Shown piece by piece: positions 28,702-38,365 of a DNA stretch of 64,000 nucleotides. The stretch's first letter is position 1. Each line of letters starts with the position of its first letter. Location of the stretch: the NCBI GenBank assembly GCA_018402255.1, contig JAGYIS010000004.1:62001-126000 (forward strand). Direction: 5' to 3'. The position numbers and the translations under genes were made by a program. This DNA is from Marinobacter sp. (GTDB lineage: Bacteria > Pseudomonadota > Gammaproteobacteria > Pseudomonadales > Oleiphilaceae). Under the pieces are notes generated by a model. That model searched no databases, had not been told where the DNA came from, and was given only the letters and a program-made list of their open reading frames with translations.

Positions 28702-29952
28702 ATGGATCACTTCAATTACCGCAATGGCGAGTTGTACGCCGAAGATGTGCCGGTTGCCGACATCGCCGAGCGTTTTGGTACACCGGCTTACGTGTATTCC
28801 CGTGCCACGTTGGAGCGGCACTACCGTGCCTACGACGAGGCGCTTGGTGAGCATGCGCACCTGGTCTGTTATGCGGTGAAAGCCAACAGTAATCTGGCGG
28901 TATTGAACGTGCTTGCCCGTCTGGGTGCCGGCTTTGATATTGTCTCTGCCGGTGAACTGGAGCGCGTGCTCCGGGCCGGCGGCGACCCGGGCAAAGTGGT
29001 GTTCTCCGGTGTTGGCAAGCAAGAATGGGAAATGAAGCGCGCGCTGCAGGCTGGCGTGCGCTGCTTTAACGTAGAGTCCGACACCGAGCTGGATCGCCTC
29101 AATGCCGTCGCCGGCGAGCTGGGAGTCAAGGCGCCGGTGTCGCTGCGGGTAAATCCAGATGTCGATGCCGGCACCCATCCGTACATTTCCACCGGACTGA
29201 AAGAGAACAAGTTCGGCATCGATATTGCCGAGGCGCCGCTGGTATACGCTCGCGCCGCCGGGCTGCCCAATCTGGATGTGCACGGTGTCGATTGTCATAT
29301 CGGTTCACAGCTGACGTCTGTGTCGCCCTTCCTGGATGCCCTGGATCGTGTGCTGGCGCTGATCGATACCCTGGCACAACAGGGTATTCACATCCGGCAC
29401 CTCGACATGGGGGGCGGGCTGGGTGTCACCTACGATCAGGAGCAGCCGCCGCAGCCGGCCGACTACGTTAAAGCACTGGCTGAAAAGCTCGGCGACCGTA
29501 AGCTGGAACTGATTCTGGAGCCGGGCCGTTCAATCGCCGCCAACGCTGGCATTCTGTTGACCCGGGTGGAGTTTCTCAAGTGCACCGAGCACCGAAACTT
29601 TGCCATTATCGATGCCGCGATGAACGATCTGATCCGCCCGGCGCTGTACAGCGCCTGGCAGGCGATTATTCCGGTCCAGCCACACCAGCAGGCGGAGGAG
29701 AAGTCCTGGGATCTGGTGGGTCCGGTGTGTGAAACCGGGGATTTTCTGGGCAAGGATCGCAAATTGCGACTGCAGGCGGGAGACTTGCTTGCGGTGCGTT
29801 CGGCGGGTGCCTATGGTTTTGTCATGGCGTCTAACTACAACACCCGTAACCGGCCGCCCGAACTGATGGTGGATGGCGATCAGGTGCATGTGGTGCGCCG
29901 CAGAGAAACACTGGCTGACCAGTTGGGTCCTGAAAGTTGCCTGCCGGAATGA
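28702..29952 (+). CDS. lysA: Diaminopimelate decarboxylase
   Basis: 416 residues. PLP-dependent, fold-III enzyme producing L-lysine from meso-diaminopimelate. PLP lysine K60 is in Y-A-V-K-A-N-S-N. The phosphate-binding D-M-G-G-G-L-G and the C-E-T-G-D-F active-site motif are present. AGGA sits six bases before the ATG. It lies 50 bp after lptM and overlaps or abuts dapF, so lysine and peptidoglycan precursor genes are co-transcribed. Confidence 0.97.
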   Translation: MDHFNYRNGELYAEDVPVADIAERFGTPAYVYSRATLERHYRAYDEALGEHAHLVCYAVKANSNLAVLNVLARLGAGFDIVSAGELERVLRAGGDPGKVVFSGVGKQEWEMKRALQAGVRCFNVESDTELDRLNAVAGELGVKAPVSLRVNPDVDAGTHPYISTGLKENKFGIDIAEAPLVYARAAGLPNLDVHGVDCHIGSQLTSVSPFLDALDRVLALIDTLAQQGIHIRHLDMGGGLGVTYDQEQPPQPADYVKALAEKLGDRKLELILEPGRSIAANAGILLTRVEFLKCTEHRNFAIIDAAMNDLIRPALYSAWQAIIPVQPHQQAEEKSWDLVGPVCETGDFLGKDRKLRLQAGDLLAVRSAGAYGFVMASNYNTRNRPPELMVDGDQVHVVRRRETLADQLGPESCLPE

Positions 29953-29966
29953 GCGTGGAGCGTGAG

Positions 29967-30881
29967 ATGAATCCGCAAAGACGTGGCCCGGGCCCGCTGC
30001 TCCGGTTCACCAAAATGCAGGGGTTGGGCAACGATTTTATGGTGGTGGATGCCATCAGCCAGCCTTTTCGTCTGCTGCCGGAGGCAATCCGGGAATTGGC
30101 CGATCGCAACTTTGGCATTGGCTTCGATCAGTTGCTGGTGGTCGAGCCGCCCGGCCTGCCGGATGTGGATTTCCGATACCGTATCTTTAACGCCGATGGC
30201 TCCGAGGTCGAACAGTGCGGCAACGGTGCCCGCTGTTTTGCCCGGTTTGTCCGGGATCAGCGCCTGACCAACAAACGTGTCATCCGGGTTCAGACCGCCA
30301 AGGGCGTGATCGAGTTGAAAGTCGGTAAAGACGGCATGGTGATGGTCAATATGGGCGTGCCGGAGCTGAATCCGCCGGCCATTCCGTTCGCGGCTGATCG
30401 CCAGAAGACCGTGTACACCGTGGAAGTTGATGGTCAAACGGTGGAGTTGTCGGCGGTCTCCATGGGCAATCCTCACGGTGTCCTGTTGGTGGATGATGTC
30501 GATACCGCCCCGGTGGCAACGCTTGGCCCATTGCTTGAAAGCCATCCACGTTTCCCGGCCAGGGCCAACATCGGATTTTTACAGGTGCTGGACCGTACTC
30601 ACATCCGCTTGCGGGTTTTTGAGCGGGGCTCGGGCGAAACTCTGGCCTGTGGCAGCGGAGCCTGCGCCGCCGTGGTCGCGGGTCAGCTGAGAGGTTTACT
30701 CGATGCCCGGGTTGAAGTAGAGCTGCGCGGTGGCTCCCTGGTGATCGAATGGCAGGGGGATGGTGCCCCTGTTATGATGGAAGGCCCGGCAAAGACCGTG
30801 TTTGAAGGCCAGTTGCGGCTGCCGGGCGACTCGCCCGCACGCCGTCGCAGAAGCCCGCGAACTGCAAAAACACGAGCCTGA
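29967..30881 (+). CDS. dapF: Diaminopimelate epimerase
   Basis: 304 residues. It interconverts LL- and meso-diaminopimelate using two cysteines, visible in E-Q-C-G-N-G-A-R-C and A-C-G-S-G-A-C. Start motif [11 protein letters not shown] is typical. The ATG at 29967 has GGAG at 6-base spacing; an ATG at 29949 overlapping the lysA stop is the alternative. A basic 20-residue tail rich in Arg is longer than in most homologues. It is 17 bp from the DUF484 gene. Confidence 0.96.
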   Translation: MNPQRRGPGPLLRFTKMQGLGNDFMVVDAISQPFRLLPEAIRELADRNFGIGFDQLLVVEPPGLPDVDFRYRIFNADGSEVEQCGNGARCFARFVRDQRLTNKRVIRVQTAKGVIELKVGKDGMVMVNMGVPELNPPAIPFAADRQKTVYTVEVDGQTVELSAVSMGNPHGVLLVDDVDTAPVATLGPLLESHPRFPARANIGFLQVLDRTHIRLRVFERGSGETLACGSGACAAVVAGQLRGLLDARVEVELRGGSLVIEWQGDGAPVMMEGPAKTVFEGQLRLPGDSPARRRRSPRTAKTRA

Positions 30882-30898
30882 CGGCTCTGGAGAACACG

Positions 30899-31651
30899 AT
30901 GACAGAACAATCGGCCCGCCAGAAGGCCGGCGAACTAACTCAGGAACAGGTGGCAGACTACCTGCGGGCGAACCCGGACTTCTTTCTTGAGCAGGATGAG
31001 TTGCTGCGCAGCCTGACCCTGCCTCATGACAGCGGGCGCGCAATTTCGCTGGTTGAACGCCAGGTGCACCTGTTTCGGGAGCAACGGGACACCCTGCGCC
31101 GGGAACTGGTGGAGCTGGTGTCCATCGCCCGCCACAATGACCGTCTGTTCGAGAAGAGCAAGCGCCTGCTGATGCAGGTCATCGAAGCGAAGACGCTCAA
31201 CGACATGGCGGCGGCCATCGACGACAGCATTCGCGGAGATTTCGGACTGGATGCGGCAAGCGTTCTGCTGTTCAGTGATGCAGAGCCACCCGAGCAGGCC
31301 GAAGGCGCCCTGCACATTGTCGACAAGGCCCAGGCCCGGGAGCGCCTGGGCGCCTTGCTGGAGGGTGACCGCGCCGTCTGTGGCCAGTTTCGGGAAAGTG
31401 AGCGTCAGTTCCTGTTCCCGGACCGGGACGAGCCGATTGCCTCGGTCGCGCTGGTGCCACTGCGCCATGATGGCCTGGTGGGTGTGTTTGCCGTTGGCAG
31501 TTGTGAACCGGGTTACTTTGACCAGAGCATGGGTTCGTTATTCCTCAGTTACATCAGTGATACCCTGAGCCGATTGTTGCCACCGATGCTGACACGATTC
31601 GCCTCTGAAATGCCGGTCACCGATCTGACCGTGGAGAGTGGTCAGGGGTGA
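30899..31651 (+). CDS. DUF484 family protein
   Basis: 250 residues. N-terminal helix pair with V-A-D-Y-L-R-A-N-P-D-F-F typical of DUF484, a coiled-coil segment around residues 50-90, then a GAF-like domain. No catalytic motif. It is conserved between dapF and xerC in pseudomonads and relatives, which is the main context; its role is unknown. GGAG eight bases before the ATG. The stop overlaps the xerC region. Confidence 0.9.
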   Translation: MTEQSARQKAGELTQEQVADYLRANPDFFLEQDELLRSLTLPHDSGRAISLVERQVHLFREQRDTLRRELVELVSIARHNDRLFEKSKRLLMQVIEAKTLNDMAAAIDDSIRGDFGLDAASVLLFSDAEPPEQAEGALHIVDKAQARERLGALLEGDRAVCGQFRESERQFLFPDRDEPIASVALVPLRHDGLVGVFAVGSCEPGYFDQSMGSLFLSYISDTLSRLLPPMLTRFASEMPVTDLTVESGQG

Positions 31652-31653
31652 CC

Positions 31654-32613
31654 ATGACAGGCTCGCCCGCCAACCCGCCGGAGGCGCTGTCGGCTCCGCT
31701 GGACGGGTTTGCCCGGCATCTGGCCTCCGAAAAACGCCATTCCCCCCGCACCTGCGAACATTACCAGCGAGACCTTCAGCGCCTGGTTGACTGGTTGATC
31801 GAGTCCCGCATCGGTGATTGGCGTGAGCTGTCGATTCATGACGTGCGCCGCTATGTGGCAAGGCTGAGCAAAGACGGCCTGGGCGGTCGGAGCATCGCCA
31901 GGCACCTGTCGGCCATTCGTCGTTTCTACACTTTTTTGCTGCGTGAAGGCCTTGCCCGGGATAATCCGGCACTCGACATTCGCGCCCCCAAGAGCGGCCG
32001 CCGTTTGCCCAAAGTGGCGGACGTGGATCAACTCAGTCACTTGCTGGACGTGAACCCTGATGACCCGCTGGAAGTGCGGGATCTGGCCATGTTCGAGCTG
32101 TTGTATTCTTCCGGGCTTCGACTGGCAGAACTGGCCGGGCTGGACCTGATCGGACTGGACCTGCGAGGCCGGGAGGTCCGGGTGCTGGGCAAAGGTAATA
32201 AAGAACGGATTCTGCCGGTCGGCGGCAAAGCGGTGTTGGCACTCAATCGGTGGCTGGAGCAGCGGCCGGAGTTCGCGAACGAGGCTGAGACCGCCGTGTT
32301 TGTCAGTCAGCGCGGCAATCGCCTGAGCCGTCGCAGTATCCAGGCCCGGCTGGCGCGCTGGGGCACAGTGCAGGGTGCCGACCAACGATTGCACCCCCAT
32401 TTGCTTCGACACTCCTTCGCCAGTCATATGCTGGAGTCCAGCGGCGATCTCCGTGCCGTTCAGGAGTTGCTCGGGCATGCGGACATCGCCACCACCCAGG
32501 TCTATACTCATCTTGACTTTCAACATCTTGCCCGGGTTTACGACCAGAGCCATCCCCGGGCAAAGCGCCGGTCTGCCGTCGAGCAGCGTGACAGCGATCA
32601 GACCGGACCCTGA
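31654..32613 (+). CDS. xerC: Tyrosine recombinase XerC
   Basis: 319 residues. With XerD it resolves chromosome dimers at dif. The catalytic set is complete: R156 (G-L-R-L-A-E), K180, H249-x2-R252 (H-L-L-R-H-S-F-A), H275 (G-H-A-D-I-A-T-T) and nucleophile Y284. The N-terminal SAM-like DNA-binding domain spans about 10-100. The ATG at 31654 has AGGGG at five-base spacing; a GTG at 31648 is possible. It is a housekeeping recombinase, unrelated to the integrase at 63 kb. Confidence 0.95.
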   Translation: MTGSPANPPEALSAPLDGFARHLASEKRHSPRTCEHYQRDLQRLVDWLIESRIGDWRELSIHDVRRYVARLSKDGLGGRSIARHLSAIRRFYTFLLREGLARDNPALDIRAPKSGRRLPKVADVDQLSHLLDVNPDDPLEVRDLAMFELLYSSGLRLAELAGLDLIGLDLRGREVRVLGKGNKERILPVGGKAVLALNRWLEQRPEFANEAETAVFVSQRGNRLSRRSIQARLARWGTVQGADQRLHPHLLRHSFASHMLESSGDLRAVQELLGHADIATTQVYTHLDFQHLARVYDQSHPRAKRRSAVEQRDSDQTGP

Positions 32614-32624
32614 GGGAGTGTTTC

Positions 32625-34025
32625 ATGGCATCTGAAGAGTCCTGGAAGGAAAAATACCTTCGGGAACTGGAAGACGCAGACCAACGCGACAAGCAATGGC
32701 AGGCAGAGCGCAATGTGCTCGAGCGCATGCTGGTACGCACAAGCCTGGCGTCGGAGGGGCAAACACCGGAGCTGGATAGCCTGCTGACCCGCCTGAGAGA
32801 CGATCTGCGCAATCAGAACATCGATGTCGAGGCCTGGCGAACCCTACAGGACCAGATCGATAAAGCCATTACCCGGCTTGATGAGCGGGACCAGAGAGCA
32901 ACAACCCACACCCCCGCCGAACCCCCTGTTACTGCATCAGGTCAGGCTGACGATGAGACCGACCTGGCCGGGCAGGGTCATCGCCTGCGGATTGCTCGCC
33001 GGGTGGGTCAGCTGTTGGGGCAGTTACTCAACCAGGTGACGCTGGAGCCGGAGGTGGAATCCCAGGCCAGAACCCTTCAGCAAACGCTGTTGTCCACCAA
33101 CGATTGGGACATCCTCCGGGAGGGTCTCAATCAGGTGGCTGAGTTGGTGATTGAGGCGGTTACGCGCAGCCAGCGGGAGTTTGAGGTGTTTCTCAAACGA
33201 CTGGACGAGCGCCTGGAAACCTTGCGTCTACATTTTTCTGAGCAGTCGGATGCTCAACTGTCCCGCCGAGATGATACCGACACTCTGGACCGGGAAATTC
33301 GCGAACAGCTGGGACGGGTCAGCGAAGACATTCGCAGCAGTCAGGATTTGCAGGGCTTGAAACAGTCGGTGAGCCAGCGCCTGGAATTTATTGGCAGTGC
33401 GCTTGAGCGCTTTCGTACCCGGGATATTGAGCGCGAAGACATGCTGAAGATGCAGCTCGACGCGATGCAGGAAAAAGTCGCAGCCATGGAGGCCCACTCC
33501 GAGCAAATGCAGACCCAGGTGCGCAGGGAGCGGGAGCGAGCCCTGACCGATCTGTTGACCCAGCTACCCAACCGGGAAGCGTGGCAGGAGCGCCTGGCCT
33601 TCGAGTACAACCGCTGGCAACGCTATCGTCATCCTTTGACAGTGGCGGTGATCGACATTGACCTGTTCAAGCGAATCAACGATTCCTTCGGCCACAAGGC
33701 GGGCGATCGGGTGCTGCAACTGGTGGCTCGTGAAATGAAAAGTCGCCTGCGCAATACAGACTTTATTGCCCGCTTCGGGGGCGAGGAATTTGTATTGCTG
33801 TTGCCCGAGACGGCCCTGAATGACGCCCGCGATGTGGTTGACCAGTTTCGTGGTCATGTCGGGCAACTGCCGTTCCATTTTGGCGGAAAGCCGGTCACCA
33901 TCACATTTTCTGCGGGTGTTTCGGAATTCCGCGAGGGTGACACGGAAGACGCCGTCTTCGACCGCGCTGACCGGGCTCTCTACGAGGCCAAGGACGCCGG
34001 CCGCAATCAGGTGTTGACGGATTGA
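32625..34025 (+). CDS. Diguanylate cyclase with coiled-coil N-terminus
   Basis: 466 residues, no membrane segment. Residues 1-300 are charged, helical and partly coiled coil, with no named sensor domain. Residues 305-460 form a GGDEF domain with L-P-N-R-E-A-W, D-I-D-L-F-K-R-I-N-D and an intact R-F-G-G-E-E-F active site, so it should make c-di-GMP. No RxxD inhibitory site was seen directly before the signature. It lies 11 bp after xerC, where many relatives have a HAD phosphatase gene, and is probably co-transcribed. Confidence 0.88.
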   Translation: MASEESWKEKYLRELEDADQRDKQWQAERNVLERMLVRTSLASEGQTPELDSLLTRLRDDLRNQNIDVEAWRTLQDQIDKAITRLDERDQRATTHTPAEPPVTASGQADDETDLAGQGHRLRIARRVGQLLGQLLNQVTLEPEVESQARTLQQTLLSTNDWDILREGLNQVAELVIEAVTRSQREFEVFLKRLDERLETLRLHFSEQSDAQLSRRDDTDTLDREIREQLGRVSEDIRSSQDLQGLKQSVSQRLEFIGSALERFRTRDIEREDMLKMQLDAMQEKVAAMEAHSEQMQTQVRRERERALTDLLTQLPNREAWQERLAFEYNRWQRYRHPLTVAVIDIDLFKRINDSFGHKAGDRVLQLVAREMKSRLRNTDFIARFGGEEFVLLLPETALNDARDVVDQFRGHVGQLPFHFGGKPVTITFSAGVSEFREGDTEDAVFDRADRALYEAKDAGRNQVLTD

Positions 34026-34034
34026 GTGGGCAGT

Positions 34035-34269
34035 TCAGTGCCGGAGCAGAGCATCAAGCTCGTCAATGATTTCTGCCCAGTCGCTGTCCTCTTCCAGTCC
34101 CTCTTCCAGAAACTGCGATTGGCTTTCAGACCAGAAAGGCGCGTCCTGAATGGCAATTTCAGACGGCAGCGGTGAGTATCGGCCGATAAAATCTTCAATC
34201 TCCTTTTTGCCCGGATGGCAGGCCGAGTTGTTCGAACAGGGTCTGCAGGCTGTGTTTGCTGGTATCCAT
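34035..34269 (-). pseudogene. DUF2789 family gene with a one-base frameshift
   Basis: From the ATG at 34269 (GGAGAG upstream) the protein starts M-D-T-S-K-H-S-L-Q-T-L-F-E-Q-L-G-L-P-S-G-Q, the family's usual opening. It then hits a stop five codons after the A-run. In the neighbouring frame the protein continues I-E-D-F-I-G-R-Y, then A-P-F-W, then D-W-A-E-I-I-D-E-L to the stop at 34035. Removing one base in the A5G2 run near 34202-34208 joins the halves into a protein of about 77 residues, the family length. It is either a sequencing slip or a genuine pseudogene. The family is small and uncharacterised. Confidence 0.82.
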
Positions 34270-34366
34270 AAGACAGGTCTCTCCAGTAAGCAACGTGGCG
34301 AAATGAAATCGTCGACATTTGCAGGTATTGTTCCCTGAAATGTAGTGGAACCACCGAGGATATCCA

Positions 34367-37135
34367 GTGAAGTCTCTTCCACCCTTAATGTGTGGTCTCT
34401 TGTTGCTGTTGTTTCAAGGGCTGGTTTGGGCCGATCCGCCCCAGGCGTCCCCTGCGCCCGTTCTGGGGCTCGAAGATTTGCAATGGCTGGGTCAGCAGGA
34501 GGTCTTCCGGGTGGGCGTGCGGCACAGTCAGGTTCCGCTGGTGTTTGATACCGGTGACGGCGAGCTGGCGGGGATCTGGATCGATTATCTGGCCGGTTTA
34601 TCGGAAAAACTGGAGGTGCCCATCGAGCCAAGCCTGGTCAATGATCGCTCAGCCCTGGGCAATGGCGAAGCAGACCTTATTCTGACGACCCGGATACCGG
34701 GCGCTCCGGTCGTCCCGGGGGCCAGACATACGCCGCCCATGATGTCGCTGACCTACGGCATCTTCGTGAATTCAGGCGATGCTGCCTTCCGCACACTGTC
34801 CGATCTGGAATCGGCAAACGTTGCGATTGTCAGTGAAGATCCGAACCAGTTCCCGCTGCTGGACCCGATCGAGAATTTTTCACCGATTCCCGCCGCCAGC
34901 ATAGGTGATGCGGTCAGCCTGGTGTTGTCGGGCAAGGCCGATGCATTTCTGGGCCCGGTTCCGGTGGTTTCAGACTATCTGGAGTCGGCCATGATCAATG
35001 GCATTGGCCTGGCGGTGCTGCTCGATAACCAGCCCGTGGATGTGGTGTTGCAGGTGCCGACCAGCAACGATCGGTTGTTCCGGGTGTTTGATCGGGCCAT
35101 CGCAGCCATCAGTCATAATGAGCATCGGGATATCCGTCAGTCCTGGTTGCAGGCCGATATGCCAGCGCTGGAAGGGCGTGGTGTTGCGCTGACGGCAACA
35201 GAGCTGGACTGGCTGAGGCGCAACCCGGGGCTGAAAATAGCGATGCGAAGCGACTGGCCGCCGTTTGAATTTGCGCAGGATGGTCGCGCCGCCGGCCTGG
35301 CCTCCGATCTGGTCAAGCGCCTGGAAGAAAACCTCAACGTACGGTTTAACCGGGTCATCGTGGATTCCCGCCTGTCAGCGGAAGACCAGCTCAAGGCCGG
35401 CGAGGTGGATATCCTTCCCGGAATGTCCCGAACCCCGAGAACGGAGCAGGATTTTTTGTTCACCCGGGCGTACGTGTCGGTGCCAGTGGCGCTGGCCATC
35501 CGGGACACCGGGCGGTTTATCGGAGACCTGAGAGAGTTGCGTGATGAGCGGGTTGGCGTGGTGAACCGTCAGGCCAGCCACGATTATTTGCTAATCAATC
35601 ACCCCAATCTGGATCTTTATCCCCAGCAAACCGTCGAAGAGGGACTGCTGGCTTTGTCTAACGGTGATCTGGATGTGATGGTGACGCACATACCGGCGGT
35701 CAGCTACACCGTGGCCAAACTGGGCCTGTCGAATCTTCGGATCACCAGCATCACGCCCTATCAGTACGATCTGCGCCTTGCGGTCAACAAAGATAATCCG
35801 GTCCTGCACCGCATCCTGAACAAGGCACTGAGTGGTTTGCCGCCGTCGGAAACCGAAGCGGTCTACAATCGGTGGATCCACCTCGACATCGAGCAGGAAA
35901 CGGATTACACCGTGGTGCGGCGTATCATCCTGATCGCCATCGTGGTGGTGCTGATTTTCCTGTACTGGAACCGAAAGCTGTCGTTGGAGGTGGATGAGCG
36001 GATCCGCTCCGAGAATGCCTTGCGCCGCAGTGAAGACGATCTGCGCGCGGCCAAACTGGAAGCCGAACGCCTGGCACGAGAAGCCGAGACCGCCAGCCGG
36101 GCCAAGAGCGAGTTCCTGGCTAACATGTCCCACGAAATCCGAACCCCGATGAACGCGGTGATTGGTTACAGCGATCTACTCTACAACTCGGTGACAGACC
36201 CGCAGCAGCGAAATTATCTGAATGCAATCCGTGCCGGCAGCCGCAGCCTGTTGATGCTGATTAACGACATTCTCGACCTGTCCCGAATTGAAGCTGGAAA
36301 AATGCGCCTGGATTTTGGCCCGGTGTCGGTCCGGCGACTGCTCAGTGATGTGCGGCATATTTTTGATCTGCGAGCCACCGAACAAGGCATCACCCTTGAG
36401 GTGAGCGTTGGCTCTGGCATGCCATCTTCGATGATGCTGGATGAAACCCGATTGCGACAGGTGTTGTTTAATCTGGTCGGCAACGCCATCAAATTTACCC
36501 ATGAGGGCGGGGTCACCGTTCGAGCGGTCGCAAAAGAGTTGAGCGAAGAGACGGAGCAAGAGTCGGATGTGCGCTACTACCGTTTGCTGGTGACGGTTTC
36601 GGATACCGGTATTGGCATCGCGCCGGACCAGCAAGACCGCATCTTTGACGCGTTCGAACAGCAGGAAGGTCAGAGCTCCCGGCGTTATGGCGGCACTGGC
36701 CTTGGCCTCGCCATCAGCCGGAAACTGGTGGAGATGATGGGCGGCGAGCTCAAAGTGAAGAGTCAGCCCGATGCTGGCTCAACCTTTACGCTGGTGTTGC
36801 CGAAAGTGGCTGCCACGGTGGAACAGGCGGAAGATGAGGGTGCCCCGGAGGAAGCGGAGCGGCTGCTGGCCCAGACCATGAGCATGCAGGAGCGGGGCTG
36901 GCTGCGGGAAAAGCTGGCCGAGGATTTCGGTGATGAGTGGCAGGAGGTTCGCGAGAGTGGCGACCCGGAACAGATGAAAGACTTTGCCTTGCGAATGGTG
37001 GAGTGGGGGCAGCGCCATCGGTCGCCCTCGGTGACCCGGTATGGCGAAAAGCTACTGGCGGATGTGGACGCGTTCAATCTGGATGCGGTTAACACCGCGC
37101 TTGATGCCTTTCCCCGGTTGCTGGGACAACGCTGA
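34367..37135 (+). CDS. BvgS-like sensor histidine kinase with two periplasmic solute-binding domains
   Basis: 922 residues, GTG start with GAGGA about eight bases upstream. A signal peptide (about 1-22) is followed by two SBP_bac_3 domains in tandem (about 40-265 and 280-510), a membrane helix at about 523-540, a short coiled coil, HisKA ([14 protein letters not shown]) and HATPase (N-A-I-K-F-T, D-T-G-I-G-I, G-T-G-L-G-L). A 120-residue helical tail follows. Unlike BvgS and EvgS it has no receiver or HPt domain, and no response regulator gene is adjacent. The ligand is unknown; solute-binding domains of this type often bind amino acids or related small molecules. Confidence 0.88.
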   Translation: MKSLPPLMCGLLLLLFQGLVWADPPQASPAPVLGLEDLQWLGQQEVFRVGVRHSQVPLVFDTGDGELAGIWIDYLAGLSEKLEVPIEPSLVNDRSALGNGEADLILTTRIPGAPVVPGARHTPPMMSLTYGIFVNSGDAAFRTLSDLESANVAIVSEDPNQFPLLDPIENFSPIPAASIGDAVSLVLSGKADAFLGPVPVVSDYLESAMINGIGLAVLLDNQPVDVVLQVPTSNDRLFRVFDRAIAAISHNEHRDIRQSWLQADMPALEGRGVALTATELDWLRRNPGLKIAMRSDWPPFEFAQDGRAAGLASDLVKRLEENLNVRFNRVIVDSRLSAEDQLKAGEVDILPGMSRTPRTEQDFLFTRAYVSVPVALAIRDTGRFIGDLRELRDERVGVVNRQASHDYLLINHPNLDLYPQQTVEEGLLALSNGDLDVMVTHIPAVSYTVAKLGLSNLRITSITPYQYDLRLAVNKDNPVLHRILNKALSGLPPSETEAVYNRWIHLDIEQETDYTVVRRIILIAIVVVLIFLYWNRKLSLEVDERIRSENALRRSEDDLRAAKLEAERLAREAETASRAKSEFLANMSHEIRTPMNAVIGYSDLLYNSVTDPQQRNYLNAIRAGSRSLLMLINDILDLSRIEAGKMRLDFGPVSVRRLLSDVRHIFDLRATEQGITLEVSVGSGMPSSMMLDETRLRQVLFNLVGNAIKFTHEGGVTVRAVAKELSEETEQESDVRYYRLLVTVSDTGIGIAPDQQDRIFDAFEQQEGQSSRRYGGTGLGLAISRKLVEMMGGELKVKSQPDAGSTFTLVLPKVAATVEQAEDEGAPEEAERLLAQTMSMQERGWLREKLAEDFGDEWQEVRESGDPEQMKDFALRMVEWGQRHRSPSVTRYGEKLLADVDAFNLDAVNTALDAFPRLLGQR

Positions 37136-37145
37136 CCGGTGCGTA

Positions 37146-37511
37146 TCAGAGGCAGTCGAACTGGGATTGGCGGTCGAAGGCAACCGACACCATGTCGTAG
37201 CCGGAATCGGACAGCGATCGGACCAGTTCTCGATTCCGGAGCAGAGTCATGCAGACTTTGTGTACGCCGGCCTGCAGCTGCTCGACCGCAGGTTGTTGGC
37301 CGTTAAAGCGAAAGTCGACGATCAGATATTTGCGATCAACGGCAGCCAGTTCCGGAATGTCTTCGCGCTCGACGCTTTCATAGCCGATGTAGGTTGCCTC
37401 ATGCCCGGGAAACACCTGGCTCATAACGACGTCGAGATTCTCAGCCCGCAGGCCGGTACTGGTCAGTCCGAGTGCGGCTGCGGAAATGAGTGCACAGAGT
37501 TTGATGCGCAT
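37146..37511 (-). CDS. Small exported protein of unknown function
   Basis: 121 residues from the ATG at 37511, which has AAGGA eight bases upstream. Residues 1-23 are a clean signal peptide (M-R-I-K-L-C-A-L-I-S, cleavage near L-R-A-E). The mature part has two Cys residues, one near the middle and one in the penultimate position, possibly a disulfide. No family was recognised. A 27-bp palindrome lies 38 bp upstream of the start and may be its operator. Convergent with the kinase gene. Confidence 0.72.
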   Translation of the reverse strand: MRIKLCALISAAALGLTSTGLRAENLDVVMSQVFPGHEATYIGYESVEREDIPELAAVDRKYLIVDFRFNGQQPAVEQLQAGVHKVCMTLLRNRELVRSLSDSGYDMVSVAFDRQSQFDCL

Positions 37512-37548
37512 AGGAGCAATCCTTGAAAGCTGGCAATGTCCGTACCTT

Positions 37549-37575
37549 GTAACCAAATGTAATGTTTGGTTACAG
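37549..37575. promoter_or_regulatory. 27-bp palindrome, candidate operator
   Basis: TGTAACCAAA and its exact complement TTTGGTTACA flank a 7-base centre. It lies 38 bp upstream of the exported-protein gene at 37511, inside the 37512-37750 intergenic stretch. The size and symmetry suit a dimeric regulator such as TetR or GntR type. The rest of the intergenic stretch shows nothing clear. Confidence 0.55.
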
Positions 37576-37750
37576 TTGATTATTGCAAAGAGTGTCGAAA
37601 CTTTCGCGAGTTATGTTCGCCATTTTTCAATTGTTTGCATTTCGCACACGTTTGACGTCCGTTCACTCTGCCCGGACCTGCCAGACTGCTCCGGTCGAAG
37701 ATTTCCGCTATCATGCAATCAGAGCCATATGTCTATAAAGAGGAATAGCC

Positions 37751-38359
37751 ATGTTCCAGCTTGTGTTCAAAGGAGAGTGTGCGCCGGGCACCGATCTGGA
37801 AACCGCCCGCAACAATGCGCGTAGCCTGTTCAAGGCCAGTGTTGAGCAGTTGGACCGGATGTTCAGCGGCCAACCGGTGGTCATCCGCAACAAGCTGGAG
37901 CAGGTTCAGGCCGAGAAGTATCTGGCGGTGCTGCAAAAGCATGGCATGATCGCCCATGTGCAACCGATGGCAGGTGCGGCTCCTGCCAGTGCACCTCGGC
38001 CGTCATCACCATCGCAGTCGGCACCGAAACCGGTTCAGGATAGTCCGCGCCCGGAGCCTCAGGCTGCCGGGGCTTCGGGGGGTAAAGCGCTGGAGCAGGA
38101 GCCCGGGGATCGGCTGCCAGTGGCCGGCGAAAAGGTCGATGATATTCTTGCTGGCTCAAACCTGACGCTGGACCCTGTGGGGGTTACGCTGGCGGAGCAT
38201 CAGGAGGCAGAAGCGCCGATGTTCGAGCATCTCGATGACTGGTCGCTGGCTCCGCCCGGGTCCGATCTGGGGGTGAGGCGGGATCTGCCGCCACCCATGG
38301 TCCCGGATGTATCGCACCTGTCGCTGGCCGACGATGATAATCACTCAAACCAAAAGTAA
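37751..38359 (+). CDS. Protein of unknown function with N-terminal 65-residue module and Pro-rich tail
   Basis: 202 residues, no signal or membrane segment. Residues 1-68 form a compact module (F-Q-L-V-F-K-G-E, R-S-L-F-K, L-D-R-M-F-S-G-Q-P-V-V-I, Y-L-A-V-L-Q-K-H-G) that I have seen as an N-terminal domain in other gammaproteobacterial hypothetical proteins, without an assigned function. Residues 75-120 are Pro/Ser/Ala-rich, and the tail is acidic. It stops six bases before the TTG start of the patatin gene, in the same frame, so the two are likely co-translated. Confidence 0.75.
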   Translation: MFQLVFKGECAPGTDLETARNNARSLFKASVEQLDRMFSGQPVVIRNKLEQVQAEKYLAVLQKHGMIAHVQPMAGAAPASAPRPSSPSQSAPKPVQDSPRPEPQAAGASGGKALEQEPGDRLPVAGEKVDDILAGSNLTLDPVGVTLAEHQEAEAPMFEHLDDWSLAPPGSDLGVRRDLPPPMVPDVSHLSLADDDNHSNQK

Positions 38360-38365
38360 CCCTCC

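Noticed and set aside
34035..34631. 198-codon leftward frame as one gene
   Set aside because: Only its last 65 or so codons are family-like. Its first part is Pro/Arg-rich shadow of the kinase gene; the real start is the ATG at 34269 in another frame.
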